Shown here: positions 17,230 to 24,990 of the stretch, in pieces
How positions within the stretch are numbered: position 1 is the stretch's first letter
Layout of the letters: every line of letters begins with the position of its first letter
Origin: Tissierella creatinophila DSM 6911
GTDB lineage: Bacteria; Bacillota; Clostridia; Tissierellales; Tissierellaceae
Length of the DNA: 64,000 bases
Assembly: GCF_001940565.1 (NCBI RefSeq)
Contig: NZ_LTDM01000059.1
Coordinates: 1-64,000, forward strand
Direction: 5' to 3'
Position numbers and translations under genes: made by a program
Notes under the pieces: model-generated
Databases searched by the model: none
The model's input: only the letters and a program-made list of their open reading frames with translations
What the model was told of the DNA's origin: nothing

Positions 17230-18645
17230 ATGAGCGGGATTAATAAACTGTTTTCACAAGAATTAAAAATATTAAATATAGGGACAAGTAAATTTAAAGA
17301 TGACTTGGAACTTCAAGGTCAAGATGTTCTACAATTAGACTGGGAACCAGCTGCTGGAGGAGATATAAAACTTTTAAATATAGTAGATAAACTATCTTCT
17401 AGAAAAGAGATTGAAACTGCCAATAAAGAAGCAGTTAAAAGAATGATAAATTCTCATCCAATACTTGTAGATATAGATAAAGCTATAAATGTAATTCCTG
17501 GTATGAAAGAAAATATGATACTTCACTCAGGTCCGCCTATAGAGTGGGATATGATGGCAGGGCCTATGCAAGGGGCAATAATAGGAGCTTTAATCTATGA
17601 AAAAAGAGCTAAAAATGAAGATGAGGCAAGAAAGATTGCTGCTTCAGGAGAGATCGAGTTCGCACCTTGTAATGAACACAATACGGTTGGACCTATGGCA
17701 GGAATAGTATCTCCTTCGATGCCCGTACATGTGATATATAATAAAACCTATGGAAACTACGGATATTGTACAATAAACGAAGGTCTTGGCAAGGTATTAA
17801 GATATGGTGCCTTTAATGATGAAGTTATAGAAAGACTTCGTTGGATAGAAGAAGAATTTGCTCCTACTATGAAAAAAGCTTTAAAAAATACGCAAGATGG
17901 AATAGATATAAAATCCATTATCTCCCAAGCAATCCATATGGGTGATGAGTGCCACAATAGAAATAAGGCTGCAACTAGTTTGTTTTTTAGAGAGATAGTT
18001 TCCTATGTAATAGATACAGATGTTGACACTAGTGTAATAAAAAGAGTATTAGACTTTATAAAAGAAAATGAACATTATTTCTTAAACCTTTCCATGCCAT
18101 CTTGCAAAGTTGCAACTGATGCAGCTCATGGGATAGAAAACTCTACTATAGTAACCACCATGGCTAGAAATGGAGTAGAATTTGGGATAAGAGTAAGTGG
18201 ACTTGGAGAAAAAGAGTGGTTTACGGCTCCAGCAAATATGATAAAGGGTTTAATGTTCCCAGGGTTTAAAGAAGATGATGCAAGTCCTGATATAGGGGAT
18301 AGTTCTATCACAGAAACAATGGGTATAGGAGGATTTTCTATGGGAGCATCTCCTGCTATTGTTCAATTTGTAGGAGGAACTATAGAAGATGCGATTGGAT
18401 ATAGCGAGAGCATGTATAATATAACAGAAGGAGAAAATACTAACTATTCTATTCCAAATTTAAACTTTAGGGGTTCTGCTATTGGAATAGATATAATTAA
18501 GGTAATTGAAAAAGGAATTTTACCAATAATAAATACTGGTATGGCTCATAAGGTTGCTGGAATAGGGCAAGTAGGTGCAGGTCTTGTAAACCCACCAATG
18601 GAATGCTTTAAAAAGGCAATTACTGAATTTGATAGAAAGAATTAG
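17230..18645 (+). CDS. ylbE: DUF1116 protein, YlbE (AllG)-like oxamate carbamoyltransferase component
   Basis: 471 residues, standard for DUF1116. It opens NIGTSKFKDDLELQG, with LDWEPAAGGD, HSGPPIEWDMMAGPMQGA and EFAPCNEHNTVGPMAGI in the first 160 residues. MPVHVIYNKTYGN follows. The C-terminus has NTGMAHKVAGIGQVGAG. YlbE homologues are found with FdrA and YlbF, as here. Last gene of the operon; a strong hairpin follows the stop. Confidence 0.88.
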   Translation: MSGINKLFSQELKILNIGTSKFKDDLELQGQDVLQLDWEPAAGGDIKLLNIVDKLSSRKEIETANKEAVKRMINSHPILVDIDKAINVIPGMKENMILHSGPPIEWDMMAGPMQGAIIGALIYEKRAKNEDEARKIAASGEIEFAPCNEHNTVGPMAGIVSPSMPVHVIYNKTYGNYGYCTINEGLGKVLRYGAFNDEVIERLRWIEEEFAPTMKKALKNTQDGIDIKSIISQAIHMGDECHNRNKAATSLFFREIVSYVIDTDVDTSVIKRVLDFIKENEHYFLNLSMPSCKVATDAAHGIENSTIVTTMARNGVEFGIRVSGLGEKEWFTAPANMIKGLMFPGFKEDDASPDIGDSSITETMGIGGFSMGASPAIVQFVGGTIEDAIGYSESMYNITEGENTNYSIPNLNFRGSAIGIDIIKVIEKGILPIINTGMAHKVAGIGQVGAGLVNPPMECFKKAITEFDRKN

Positions 18646-18668
18646 AAAAAAATATATTTATTAAGAAA

Positions 18669-18700
18669 AGATAGAGAATTAGATAGCTCTATCTTTTTTG
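18669..18700 (+). terminator. Terminator of the permease/oxamate operon
   Basis: AGATAGAG (18669-18676) pairs with CTCTATCT (18687-18694) and is followed by a T run. Confidence 0.8.
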
Positions 18701-18723
18701 TTATTAATTTTCAGACTTTTATA

Positions 18724-18732
18724 TGATATACT
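18724..18732 (+). promoter_or_regulatory. Extended -10 promoter of the hydroxyacid dehydrogenase
   Basis: TGATATACT, an extended -10, lies 49 nt before the start codon. No clear -35 is seen. Confidence 0.5.
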
Positions 18733-18781
18733 AAAATCAGAAAATATAATAAAAAAATAAGTTGTTAAAGGGGGAAAAGGT

Positions 18782-19720
18782 ATGAAAATAGTAGTTTTAG
18801 ATGGTGATAGAGTAAATCCAGGGGATATTTCTTGGGATGGATTTAGAGAACTTGGAGATTTAAAAGTATATGATATGGTATCTTTCAACCTAAAGGATAG
18901 TGATCTTATAATAGAGAAAATAGGAGATGCAGAGGCTATTCTTATAAACAAAACTCCTATAGATAGAAAGATAATAGAAGCCGCTTCAAACTTAAAATAT
19001 ATAGGAGTTATGGCTACAGGATATAATACTGTAGACTTAGATTCAGCAAGAGAAAATGGTGTAGTGGTTACAAATATTCCCACATATGGAACTGATGCTG
19101 TAGCTCAGATGACATTTGCACTTCTTTTAGAACTTACAAACCATGTATCACATCACAATAGTGAAGTTAAAAAGGGTAGATGGAAAGATGAACGTGAGTG
19201 GTGTTTTTGGGATAAGCCTTTGATGGAGTTAAAGGGAAAGACTATGGGAATTATTGGTTTTGGTAGAATTGGGCAAAAGGTAGGAGAGATAGCAAAGGCT
19301 TTTGATATGAAAGTTTTGTCTACGACAAGTCGTGATGATAAATTGGATGAAGTGCTTAAAAACTCAGATATAATAAGCTTAAACTGTCCACTTACAGAAA
19401 AAACCCGTGGGATTATAAATAAAGAATCAATAGCCAAGATGAAGGACGGAGTATTGATTATAAATACAGCTAGGGGTGCTCTTATTGTGGAAAAAGATTT
19501 AAAAGAAGCACTAGATAGTGGGAAAGTAGGAGGAGCTGGAGTAGATACAGTATCTTTTGAACCTATAAAAGATGACAACCCACTACTTTCTTCAAAAAAT
19601 ATAATTATAACACCACATATATCTTGGGCTCCAATTGAAACACGTGCTAGGCTTATGGATATAGCAGTAGATAATTTTAGAAATTTCTTAGATGGTAAAA
19701 TAGTAAATCAGGTTAATTAA
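18782..19720 (+). CDS. D-2-hydroxyacid dehydrogenase (glycerate/glyoxylate reductase type)
   Basis: NAD(P)-dependent dehydrogenase of 312 residues. GIIGFGRIGQKVGEIA binds the nucleotide. INTARGALI contains the catalytic arginine, and TPHISWAPIETRARLM holds the catalytic histidine and the following tryptophan. The TPHISWA-x-x-ETR block is typical of glycerate/hydroxypyruvate reductases. It has its own promoter and terminator but follows the ureide locus, so it may reduce glyoxylate or a related 2-oxoacid from it (inference). Confidence 0.88.
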   Translation: MKIVVLDGDRVNPGDISWDGFRELGDLKVYDMVSFNLKDSDLIIEKIGDAEAILINKTPIDRKIIEAASNLKYIGVMATGYNTVDLDSARENGVVVTNIPTYGTDAVAQMTFALLLELTNHVSHHNSEVKKGRWKDEREWCFWDKPLMELKGKTMGIIGFGRIGQKVGEIAKAFDMKVLSTTSRDDKLDEVLKNSDIISLNCPLTEKTRGIINKESIAKMKDGVLIINTARGALIVEKDLKEALDSGKVGGAGVDTVSFEPIKDDNPLLSSKNIIITPHISWAPIETRARLMDIAVDNFRNFLDGKIVNQVN

Positions 19721-19776
19721 TCACTCCAATAAAACCGTTGAACATAGAAGAAACTTTTACTAATCTGATGTATGCA

Positions 19777-19826
19777 AAAAATACACCTTAAAGTTAGAAT
19801 ATAATAACTTTAAGGTGTATTTTATT
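19777..19826. terminator. Bidirectional terminator, dehydrogenase / ald
   Basis: A perfect 19-bp stem, 19777-19795 with 19805-19823 (core ACACCTTAAAG / CTTTAAGGTGT), with A and T runs at the two ends. It serves both converging genes. Confidence 0.9.
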
Positions 19827-20941
19827 TAAATTAACTCTTCTAATGGTTTATATTCCATATCAAAGGCATCTGAAACACCTTTATAAGTTATAAATCCATC
19901 TATAACATTTGCTCCTTTAGCTAATGAAGCATCCTTATTTAGGGCTTCCTTCCAGCCCATATTTGCTATTTTTAAAGCATAAGGAAGTGTTACATTTGTA
20001 AGTGCAAGTGTTGAAGTTTGAGGCACAGCCCCTGGTATATTTGCAACTGCATAGTGAATTATATCATGCTTTACAAAGATAGGATTATCATGAGTTGTAG
20101 CAGCTTCTATAGTTTCAACACAACCCCCTTGATCGATTGCAACATCAACTATAACGCTTCCCTTTTCCATATTTTTTACCATTTCTTCAGTTACAAGCTT
20201 TGGAGCTTTAGCTCCTGGTATAAGAACTGCTCCTACTACTAAATCGGCAGATTCTACAGCTTTAGTCATATTATAATTGTTAGAATAAAGGGTTTCAATT
20301 CTTCCCATAAAAACTTCTCCAAGATAGGTAAGTCTATTCATATCAACATCTAGTACTGTAACTCTAGCCCCAAGACCTACAGCACGTCTTATAGCTCCAG
20401 TTCCAACTATACCTCCTCCTACAACTACTACATGAGCTGGAGGAACTCCTGGTACTCCATCTATAAGTTTACCCTTACCTCCACGAGTTTTCTCTAGATA
20501 GATAGAACCTTGTTGAACTGCCATTCTTCCAGCAACTTCACTCATAGGTGTCAAAAGAGGAAGTGATCTATTTGGAAGCTGAACTGTTTCATAAGCTATG
20601 GCAGTAGTCTTTGCTGCTATAAGAGCTTTTGTAAGTTCTAATTCATTTGCAAGATGAAGATAAGTAAAGAGAATGAGATCTTCTCTAAAATATTTATATT
20701 CTTCTTTTAAAGGTTCTTTTACTTTTAAAACCATATTTGATTTATTCCACACATCTGAAGCCTTATCTAAAACTTCTGCTCCGAATTTTTTATATTCTTC
20801 ATCTGAAAATCCTGCTCCTAAACCTGCACCAGTTTCTATAAATATAGTGTGTCCTGCTCTTTTAAATGCATCAACGCCTGCGGGTGTTAAAGAAACTCTA
20901 TTTTCTTGAGATTTTATTTCCTTTGGAACTCCAATTATCAT
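19826..20941 (-). CDS. ald: Alanine dehydrogenase
   Basis: NAD-dependent interconversion of alanine with pyruvate and ammonia. 371 residues, family length. MIIGVPKEIKSQENRVSLTP is the canonical N-terminus. Lys75 (VKEP) and His96 (YLHLA) are the catalytic residues, and VVVGGGIVGTGAIRRAVGLG binds NAD. GGAGG stands 8 nt before the ATG. The upstream region has a near-perfect 15-nt direct repeat (20982-20996 and 21047-21061) that could be a regulator site. Confidence 0.96.
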   Translation of the reverse strand: MIIGVPKEIKSQENRVSLTPAGVDAFKRAGHTIFIETGAGLGAGFSDEEYKKFGAEVLDKASDVWNKSNMVLKVKEPLKEEYKYFREDLILFTYLHLANELELTKALIAAKTTAIAYETVQLPNRSLPLLTPMSEVAGRMAVQQGSIYLEKTRGGKGKLIDGVPGVPPAHVVVVGGGIVGTGAIRRAVGLGARVTVLDVDMNRLTYLGEVFMGRIETLYSNNYNMTKAVESADLVVGAVLIPGAKAPKLVTEEMVKNMEKGSVIVDVAIDQGGCVETIEAATTHDNPIFVKHDIIHYAVANIPGAVPQTSTLALTNVTLPYALKIANMGWKEALNKDASLAKGANVIDGFITYKGVSDAFDMEYKPLEELI

Positions 20942-20981
20942 TAATTATTCCTCCTTCTTATACTATAAGTATATTCTACCA

Positions 20982-21061
20982 TGAAATAAAAGTATTTTCA
21001 CTATTTTTAATATTAATACTTCCTTTGTGATAAGCTATCTTTATAGTGAAATAAAAATATT
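20982..21061. repeat. Direct repeats upstream of ald
   Basis: TGAAATAAAAGTATT (20982-20996) and TGAAATAAAAATATT (21047-21061) differ by one base and start 65 nt apart. They lie in the divergent ald/capD-like intergenic region. A role as operator is possible; AT-rich coincidence is also possible. Confidence 0.35.
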
Positions 21062-21093
21062 ATTACCCATTAATCCCAAATAATAAATAATTA

Positions 21094-21102
21094 TGATATA
21101 AT
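21094..21102 (+). promoter_or_regulatory. Extended -10 promoter of the nucleotide-sugar dehydratase gene
   Basis: TGATATAAT lies 43 nt before the ATG. No clear -35. Confidence 0.5.
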
Positions 21103-21144
21103 AAAAAAAGAAGTTAATAGATCACGAGAAAGAAGGATTTTAAA

Positions 21145-23022
21145 ATGGATAATAAACCAACAAAGATAAAGCTTATATTAGAAGATATACTTCTTATAAA
21201 TCTATCTTATATATTAGCATTGTATATAAGATTTGATACGATTAACCATCCCAGATTTGCAATATATTTTGAATTATATATAAAAACAGCTATTTTCATA
21301 ACTATAGCAAAACTTGTAGTATTTAATCTTTTTAATATGTATAATACCTTATGGAAATATGCAAGTATTAAAGAGCTTAAAAACATAGTGCTGGCGGTAT
21401 TTCTATCAAATGCAATCGTAATAAGTTTTCTATTTATAAGTGGAAACAATCTCCCTAGATCAGTTTATGTTATAGTTCCACTTCTTGAAATGTTTTTAAT
21501 AGGTGGAATAAGATTTAGCTATAGAACATTTAGTAAAAACAATATACTTAGAAGATTTAAAGCTAAAAATAGAAAGAGGATTCTTATAATAGGAGCAGGG
21601 GATGCGGGGGCTATGGTTATTCGTGAATTTAGAAATCATGAGAAGTTAAACTCAGAACCAATAGCCATTATAGATGATGATAAGAGCAAAAAAGGCAGTG
21701 TTATAAATGGTATAAAAGTAGTCGGAGGAAGAGATGATATAATCAATGTATCCAAAGAATACAGAATAGATGAAATTATAATTGCCATGCCTTCAGCTTC
21801 AAAAGCTGAAATAAAAGAAATTCTAGATATATGTAAGGAAACCAGGTGCAAACTTAAAATGTTACCCGGCATTTATGAGTTGATAGATGAAAAGGTAAGT
21901 ATAAAAGAGATAAGAGATGTAGAGATATCAGATGTACTAGGAAGAGAAGAGATAAGGGTAGATTTAGAGAAGATAAGTTCTTATATAACAGATAAAACTG
22001 TTATGATAACAGGTGCTGGAGGGTCTATAGGTTCTGAACTCTGTAGGCAAATGGTAGGGTTTAAGCCTAAAAGACTAGTGCTATTAGATATTTATGAAAA
22101 CAGTGTTTATGATGTTCAAATGGAACTAAATAGAAACTATCCTGATTTAAACTTAAAAGTATATATAGGTTCTATAAGAGATAAAGCTAGGCTTGAAGAA
22201 ATCTTTCTCATAGAAAAACCTCAGGTAGTATTCCATGCAGCAGCTCATAAACATGTTCCTCTTATGGAAGATAGTCCAAAAGAAGCTATAAAAAACAATG
22301 TATTTGGGACACTGAATTTAGCAGAGCTTTCAGATAAGTACTCTCTTGAAAGATTTGTAATGATATCTACTGACAAGGCAGTAAATCCAACAAATATAAT
22401 GGGAGCTAGTAAAAGGCTTTGTGAGATGATAATTCAATCTATAAATGTACATTCTAAAACTGAATTTGTAGCTGTAAGATTTGGAAATGTACTTGGTAGC
22501 AACGGCAGTGTAATCCCACTATTTAAAAAGCAAATAGAAGAGGGTGGCCCTGTAACTGTTACCCATCCAGATATAATAAGGTATTTTATGACTATCCCTG
22601 AAGCAGTTCAACTTGTAATACAAGCAGGTTCCATGGCAAAGGGTGGAGAAATATTTATACTAGATATGGGAGAACCTGTAAAGATAATAGACCTTGCAAG
22701 AGATGTTATAAGACTTTCAGGATTTGAACCAGATATAGATATGCCTATTAAAATAACTGGACTTAGACCTGGTGAAAAACTATTAGAAGAGTTGTTATTA
22801 GAAGAAGAGGGATTAACAAATACTTCTCATAATAAAATATTTGTAGCAAAACCTACATTTACAGATTATAGATTACTTTTGAAATCTTTAGATGGACTTA
22901 AGGCTTTGATAAAAGATGGAGATGTAGAAAAGGTTAGAGAACAAGTAAAGATGATAGTTCCAACCTATAAAGATAATAGAGTGGTAAATAAGGAAATAGA
23001 AGAAAAGAGAAAAAACAGTTAA
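21145..23022 (+). CDS. Membrane-anchored nucleotide-sugar 4,6-dehydratase (CapD/WbpM/PglF family)
   Basis: 625 residues. Four N-terminal membrane helices (about 1-120) are followed by a CoA-binding-like Rossmann domain with LIIGAGDAGAMVIREF, then the extended SDR catalytic domain. That domain has MITGAGGSIGSELCRQM, STDKAVNPTNIMGASKRLCE and RFGNVLGSNGSVIP. The usual YxxxK tyrosine is methionine (MGASK), as in the WbpM/PglF group. It makes UDP-4-keto-6-deoxy sugars for surface glycans. It stands alone here, with its own promoter and terminator. Confidence 0.92.
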   Translation: MDNKPTKIKLILEDILLINLSYILALYIRFDTINHPRFAIYFELYIKTAIFITIAKLVVFNLFNMYNTLWKYASIKELKNIVLAVFLSNAIVISFLFISGNNLPRSVYVIVPLLEMFLIGGIRFSYRTFSKNNILRRFKAKNRKRILIIGAGDAGAMVIREFRNHEKLNSEPIAIIDDDKSKKGSVINGIKVVGGRDDIINVSKEYRIDEIIIAMPSASKAEIKEILDICKETRCKLKMLPGIYELIDEKVSIKEIRDVEISDVLGREEIRVDLEKISSYITDKTVMITGAGGSIGSELCRQMVGFKPKRLVLLDIYENSVYDVQMELNRNYPDLNLKVYIGSIRDKARLEEIFLIEKPQVVFHAAAHKHVPLMEDSPKEAIKNNVFGTLNLAELSDKYSLERFVMISTDKAVNPTNIMGASKRLCEMIIQSINVHSKTEFVAVRFGNVLGSNGSVIPLFKKQIEEGGPVTVTHPDIIRYFMTIPEAVQLVIQAGSMAKGGEIFILDMGEPVKIIDLARDVIRLSGFEPDIDMPIKITGLRPGEKLLEELLLEEEGLTNTSHNKIFVAKPTFTDYRLLLKSLDGLKALIKDGDVEKVREQVKMIVPTYKDNRVVNKEIEEKRKNS

Positions 23023-23024
23023 GT

Positions 23025-23058
23025 AAAGACCCTCAAGTTTTCTTGAGGGTCTTTATTT
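23025..23058 (+). terminator. Terminator after the dehydratase gene
   Basis: A perfect 13-bp stem, AAAGACCCTCAAG (23025-23037) with CTTGAGGGTCTTT (23042-23054). Confidence 0.85.
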
Positions 23059-23064
23059 AAAAAC

Positions 23065-23154
23065 CTACCTAAGCGACATAATTCCTGTAACTATTGGAGC
23101 TAAAGCTGACAGGATGAAAATTGCAGCTAAAAAGATAGCCATTTTTCGTTTCAT
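23065..23154 (-). CDS. 29-residue hydrophobic membrane peptide
   Basis: An unrecognised small gene. ATG at 23152-23154 is preceded by GAGGTGG at good distance. It encodes MKRKMAIFLAAIF and a hydrophobic stretch ending IMSLR, so a short basic N-terminus, one membrane helix and a basic end. A promoter on the same strand (TTGTAA, 16 nt, TATAAT at 23187-23214) lies just upstream. Promoter, ribosome site and clean helix together make it likely to be expressed. Function unknown. Confidence 0.5.
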   Translation of the reverse strand: MKRKMAIFLAAIFILSALAPIVTGIMSLR

Positions 23155-23186
23155 TTTCGCACCACCTCGTTTAAAATGATAGTTTA

Positions 23187-23214
23187 ATTATATTATATTT
23201 AGGGAAAATTACAA
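23187..23214 (-). promoter_or_regulatory. Promoter of the 29-residue peptide gene
   Basis: On the minus strand, TTGTAA (23209-23214), a 16-nt spacer and TATAAT (23187-23192). Confidence 0.5.
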
Positions 23215-23234
23215 GTAGAATGATTAAAAAATAT

Positions 23235-23263
23235 TTGACTAGTTAAACTTAATAATATAAAAT
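23235..23263 (+). promoter_or_regulatory. Promoter of pyrG
   Basis: TTGACT (23235-23240), a 17-nt spacer and TAAAAT (23258-23263), 35 nt before the ATG. Confidence 0.55.
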
Positions 23264-23298
23264 TATATAGTTAATGTAAGAGAAAGGGAGAGAAAAAG

Positions 23299-24903
23299 AT
23301 GCCAACTAAGTATATATTTGTAACTGGAGGAGTTGTATCATCTCTAGGAAAAGGTATAACAGCAGCAAGCCTTGGACAACTTTTAAAAAGTAGAGGTTTA
23401 AAGGTAACAATACAAAAATTTGATCCATATATAAACGTAGATCCAAGAAATATGAGTCCTTATCAACATGGAGAAGTTTTTATTACAGATGACGGAGCTG
23501 AAACAGATTTAGACCTTGGTCATTATGAAAGATTTATAGATGTAAATTTAAATAAAAACAGTAATGTAACTGCTGGAAAAGTATATTGGGCTGTTTTAAA
23601 TAAAGAGAGAAATGGAGAATATGACGGAAAAACTGTTCAAGTAATTCCTCATATCACTAACGAAATATCTGAGAGAATGATTAGGGCATCTAAAGAGGGA
23701 GAAATAGATGTAGTAATAACTGAAATAGGAGGAACAGTAGGAGATATCGAATCACTTCCTTTTATGGAAGCTATAAGACAGATAAAGTATGTAGTAGGAA
23801 AAGAAAATGTGATGTATTTGCATGTAACTTTAATACCATATTTAAAAAAGGCTGGGGAATTAAAGACTAAACCAACTCAGCATAGTGTTAAGGAACTAAG
23901 GGGCATTGGTATTCAGCCAGATATATTGATATGCAGAACTGAAATGCCACTTGAAAAACATATAAAAGAGAAACTAGCTCTTTTTACAGATCTAGATCCT
24001 TCTGAAGTTATAGAAAATATGGATGCGGATTCACTTTATGAAATACCTTTAATGCTTGAAAAACAAGGACTTTCAAAACTTGTAATAGATCATTTAGGGC
24101 TTGAAACTAAAGAGCTAGACCTTACTCATTGGTATGATTTAATAGAAAAAGTAAAAAACATAAAAGGTGAAGTTAATATTGCCCTAATAGGAAAATATGT
24201 AGAACTTAGAGATGCCTATATTTCAGTAGTAGAGGCACTAAATCATGGTGGCATTGAAAATGGAGTAGATATAAAGATAAAATGGATACAAGCAAGAGAT
24301 TTAGATGGTGAAAACTGTAAGACTCTTTTAGAAGGTATGGATGGAATACTTATCCCTGGAGGATTTGATGATAGAGGAGTAGAAGGAAAACTTGTAGCTA
24401 TTAGATATGCTAAAGAAAACAAAGTTCCTTATTTTGGGATTTCTCTTGGTATGCAGCTTGCAGTTATTGACCATGCTAGAAATGTACTTGGACTTAAAGG
24501 AGCAGATAGTACTGAATGGAATGAAAAAGTAGAACATCCAGTAATAGATTTAAGACCAGAGCAACCTGATTTAGATCTTCAAAATGGAGAGATAAGACTT
24601 GGACTATATCCTTGTAAGCTAAAGGATGGAACATTAGCACAAAAGATATATGATGATGAATTGATATATGAAAGACATATGAATAGATATGAAGTAAACA
24701 ATGAATATAAAGATAGACTAGTTCAAAGTGGGATGATAGTTTCTGGAATTTCTCCTGATGAAAGATTAACTGAAATAATAGAGTTAAAAGATCATCCTTG
24801 GTTTGTAGGAGTAAACTTTCATCCAGAATTCAAATCAAGACCAACGCATGCTCATCCTCTATTTAGAGAATTTATAAAAGCAGCAATAGATAATAGAAAG
24901 TAG
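23299..24903 (+). CDS. pyrG: CTP synthase with altered glutaminase active site
   Basis: 534 residues, full length. The synthetase domain is intact: [20 protein letters not shown], then [11 protein letters not shown] and the [11 protein letters not shown] segment. In the C-terminal glutaminase domain the nucleophile motif GICLGMQ reads GISLGMQ, so Ser382 (codon TCT, 24442-24444) replaces the cysteine. PGGFG reads PGGFD (Asp357), and the lid motif RHRHRYE reads RHMNRYE. The other triad residues, His508 and Glu510 (FHPEF), remain. I infer an enzyme that uses ammonia rather than glutamine. A sequencing error could explain the Cys-Ser change, but hardly all three. Confidence 0.95.
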   Translation: MPTKYIFVTGGVVSSLGKGITAASLGQLLKSRGLKVTIQKFDPYINVDPRNMSPYQHGEVFITDDGAETDLDLGHYERFIDVNLNKNSNVTAGKVYWAVLNKERNGEYDGKTVQVIPHITNEISERMIRASKEGEIDVVITEIGGTVGDIESLPFMEAIRQIKYVVGKENVMYLHVTLIPYLKKAGELKTKPTQHSVKELRGIGIQPDILICRTEMPLEKHIKEKLALFTDLDPSEVIENMDADSLYEIPLMLEKQGLSKLVIDHLGLETKELDLTHWYDLIEKVKNIKGEVNIALIGKYVELRDAYISVVEALNHGGIENGVDIKIKWIQARDLDGENCKTLLEGMDGILIPGGFDDRGVEGKLVAIRYAKENKVPYFGISLGMQLAVIDHARNVLGLKGADSTEWNEKVEHPVIDLRPEQPDLDLQNGEIRLGLYPCKLKDGTLAQKIYDDELIYERHMNRYEVNNEYKDRLVQSGMIVSGISPDERLTEIIELKDHPWFVGVNFHPEFKSRPTHAHPLFREFIKAAIDNRK

Positions 24904-24907
24904 ATAT

Positions 24908-24941
24908 AAAACCTAAGCTTAAGATGGCTTAGGTTTTTTTA
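24908..24941 (+). terminator. Terminator after pyrG
   Basis: AAACCTAAGC (24908-24917) pairs with GCTTAGGTTT (24927-24936), followed by T residues. Confidence 0.85.
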
Positions 24942-24990
24942 TATAGAAAAAAGGGTTAAAAAATGATAAAGTAGTGGAGAGGTGAGACGT

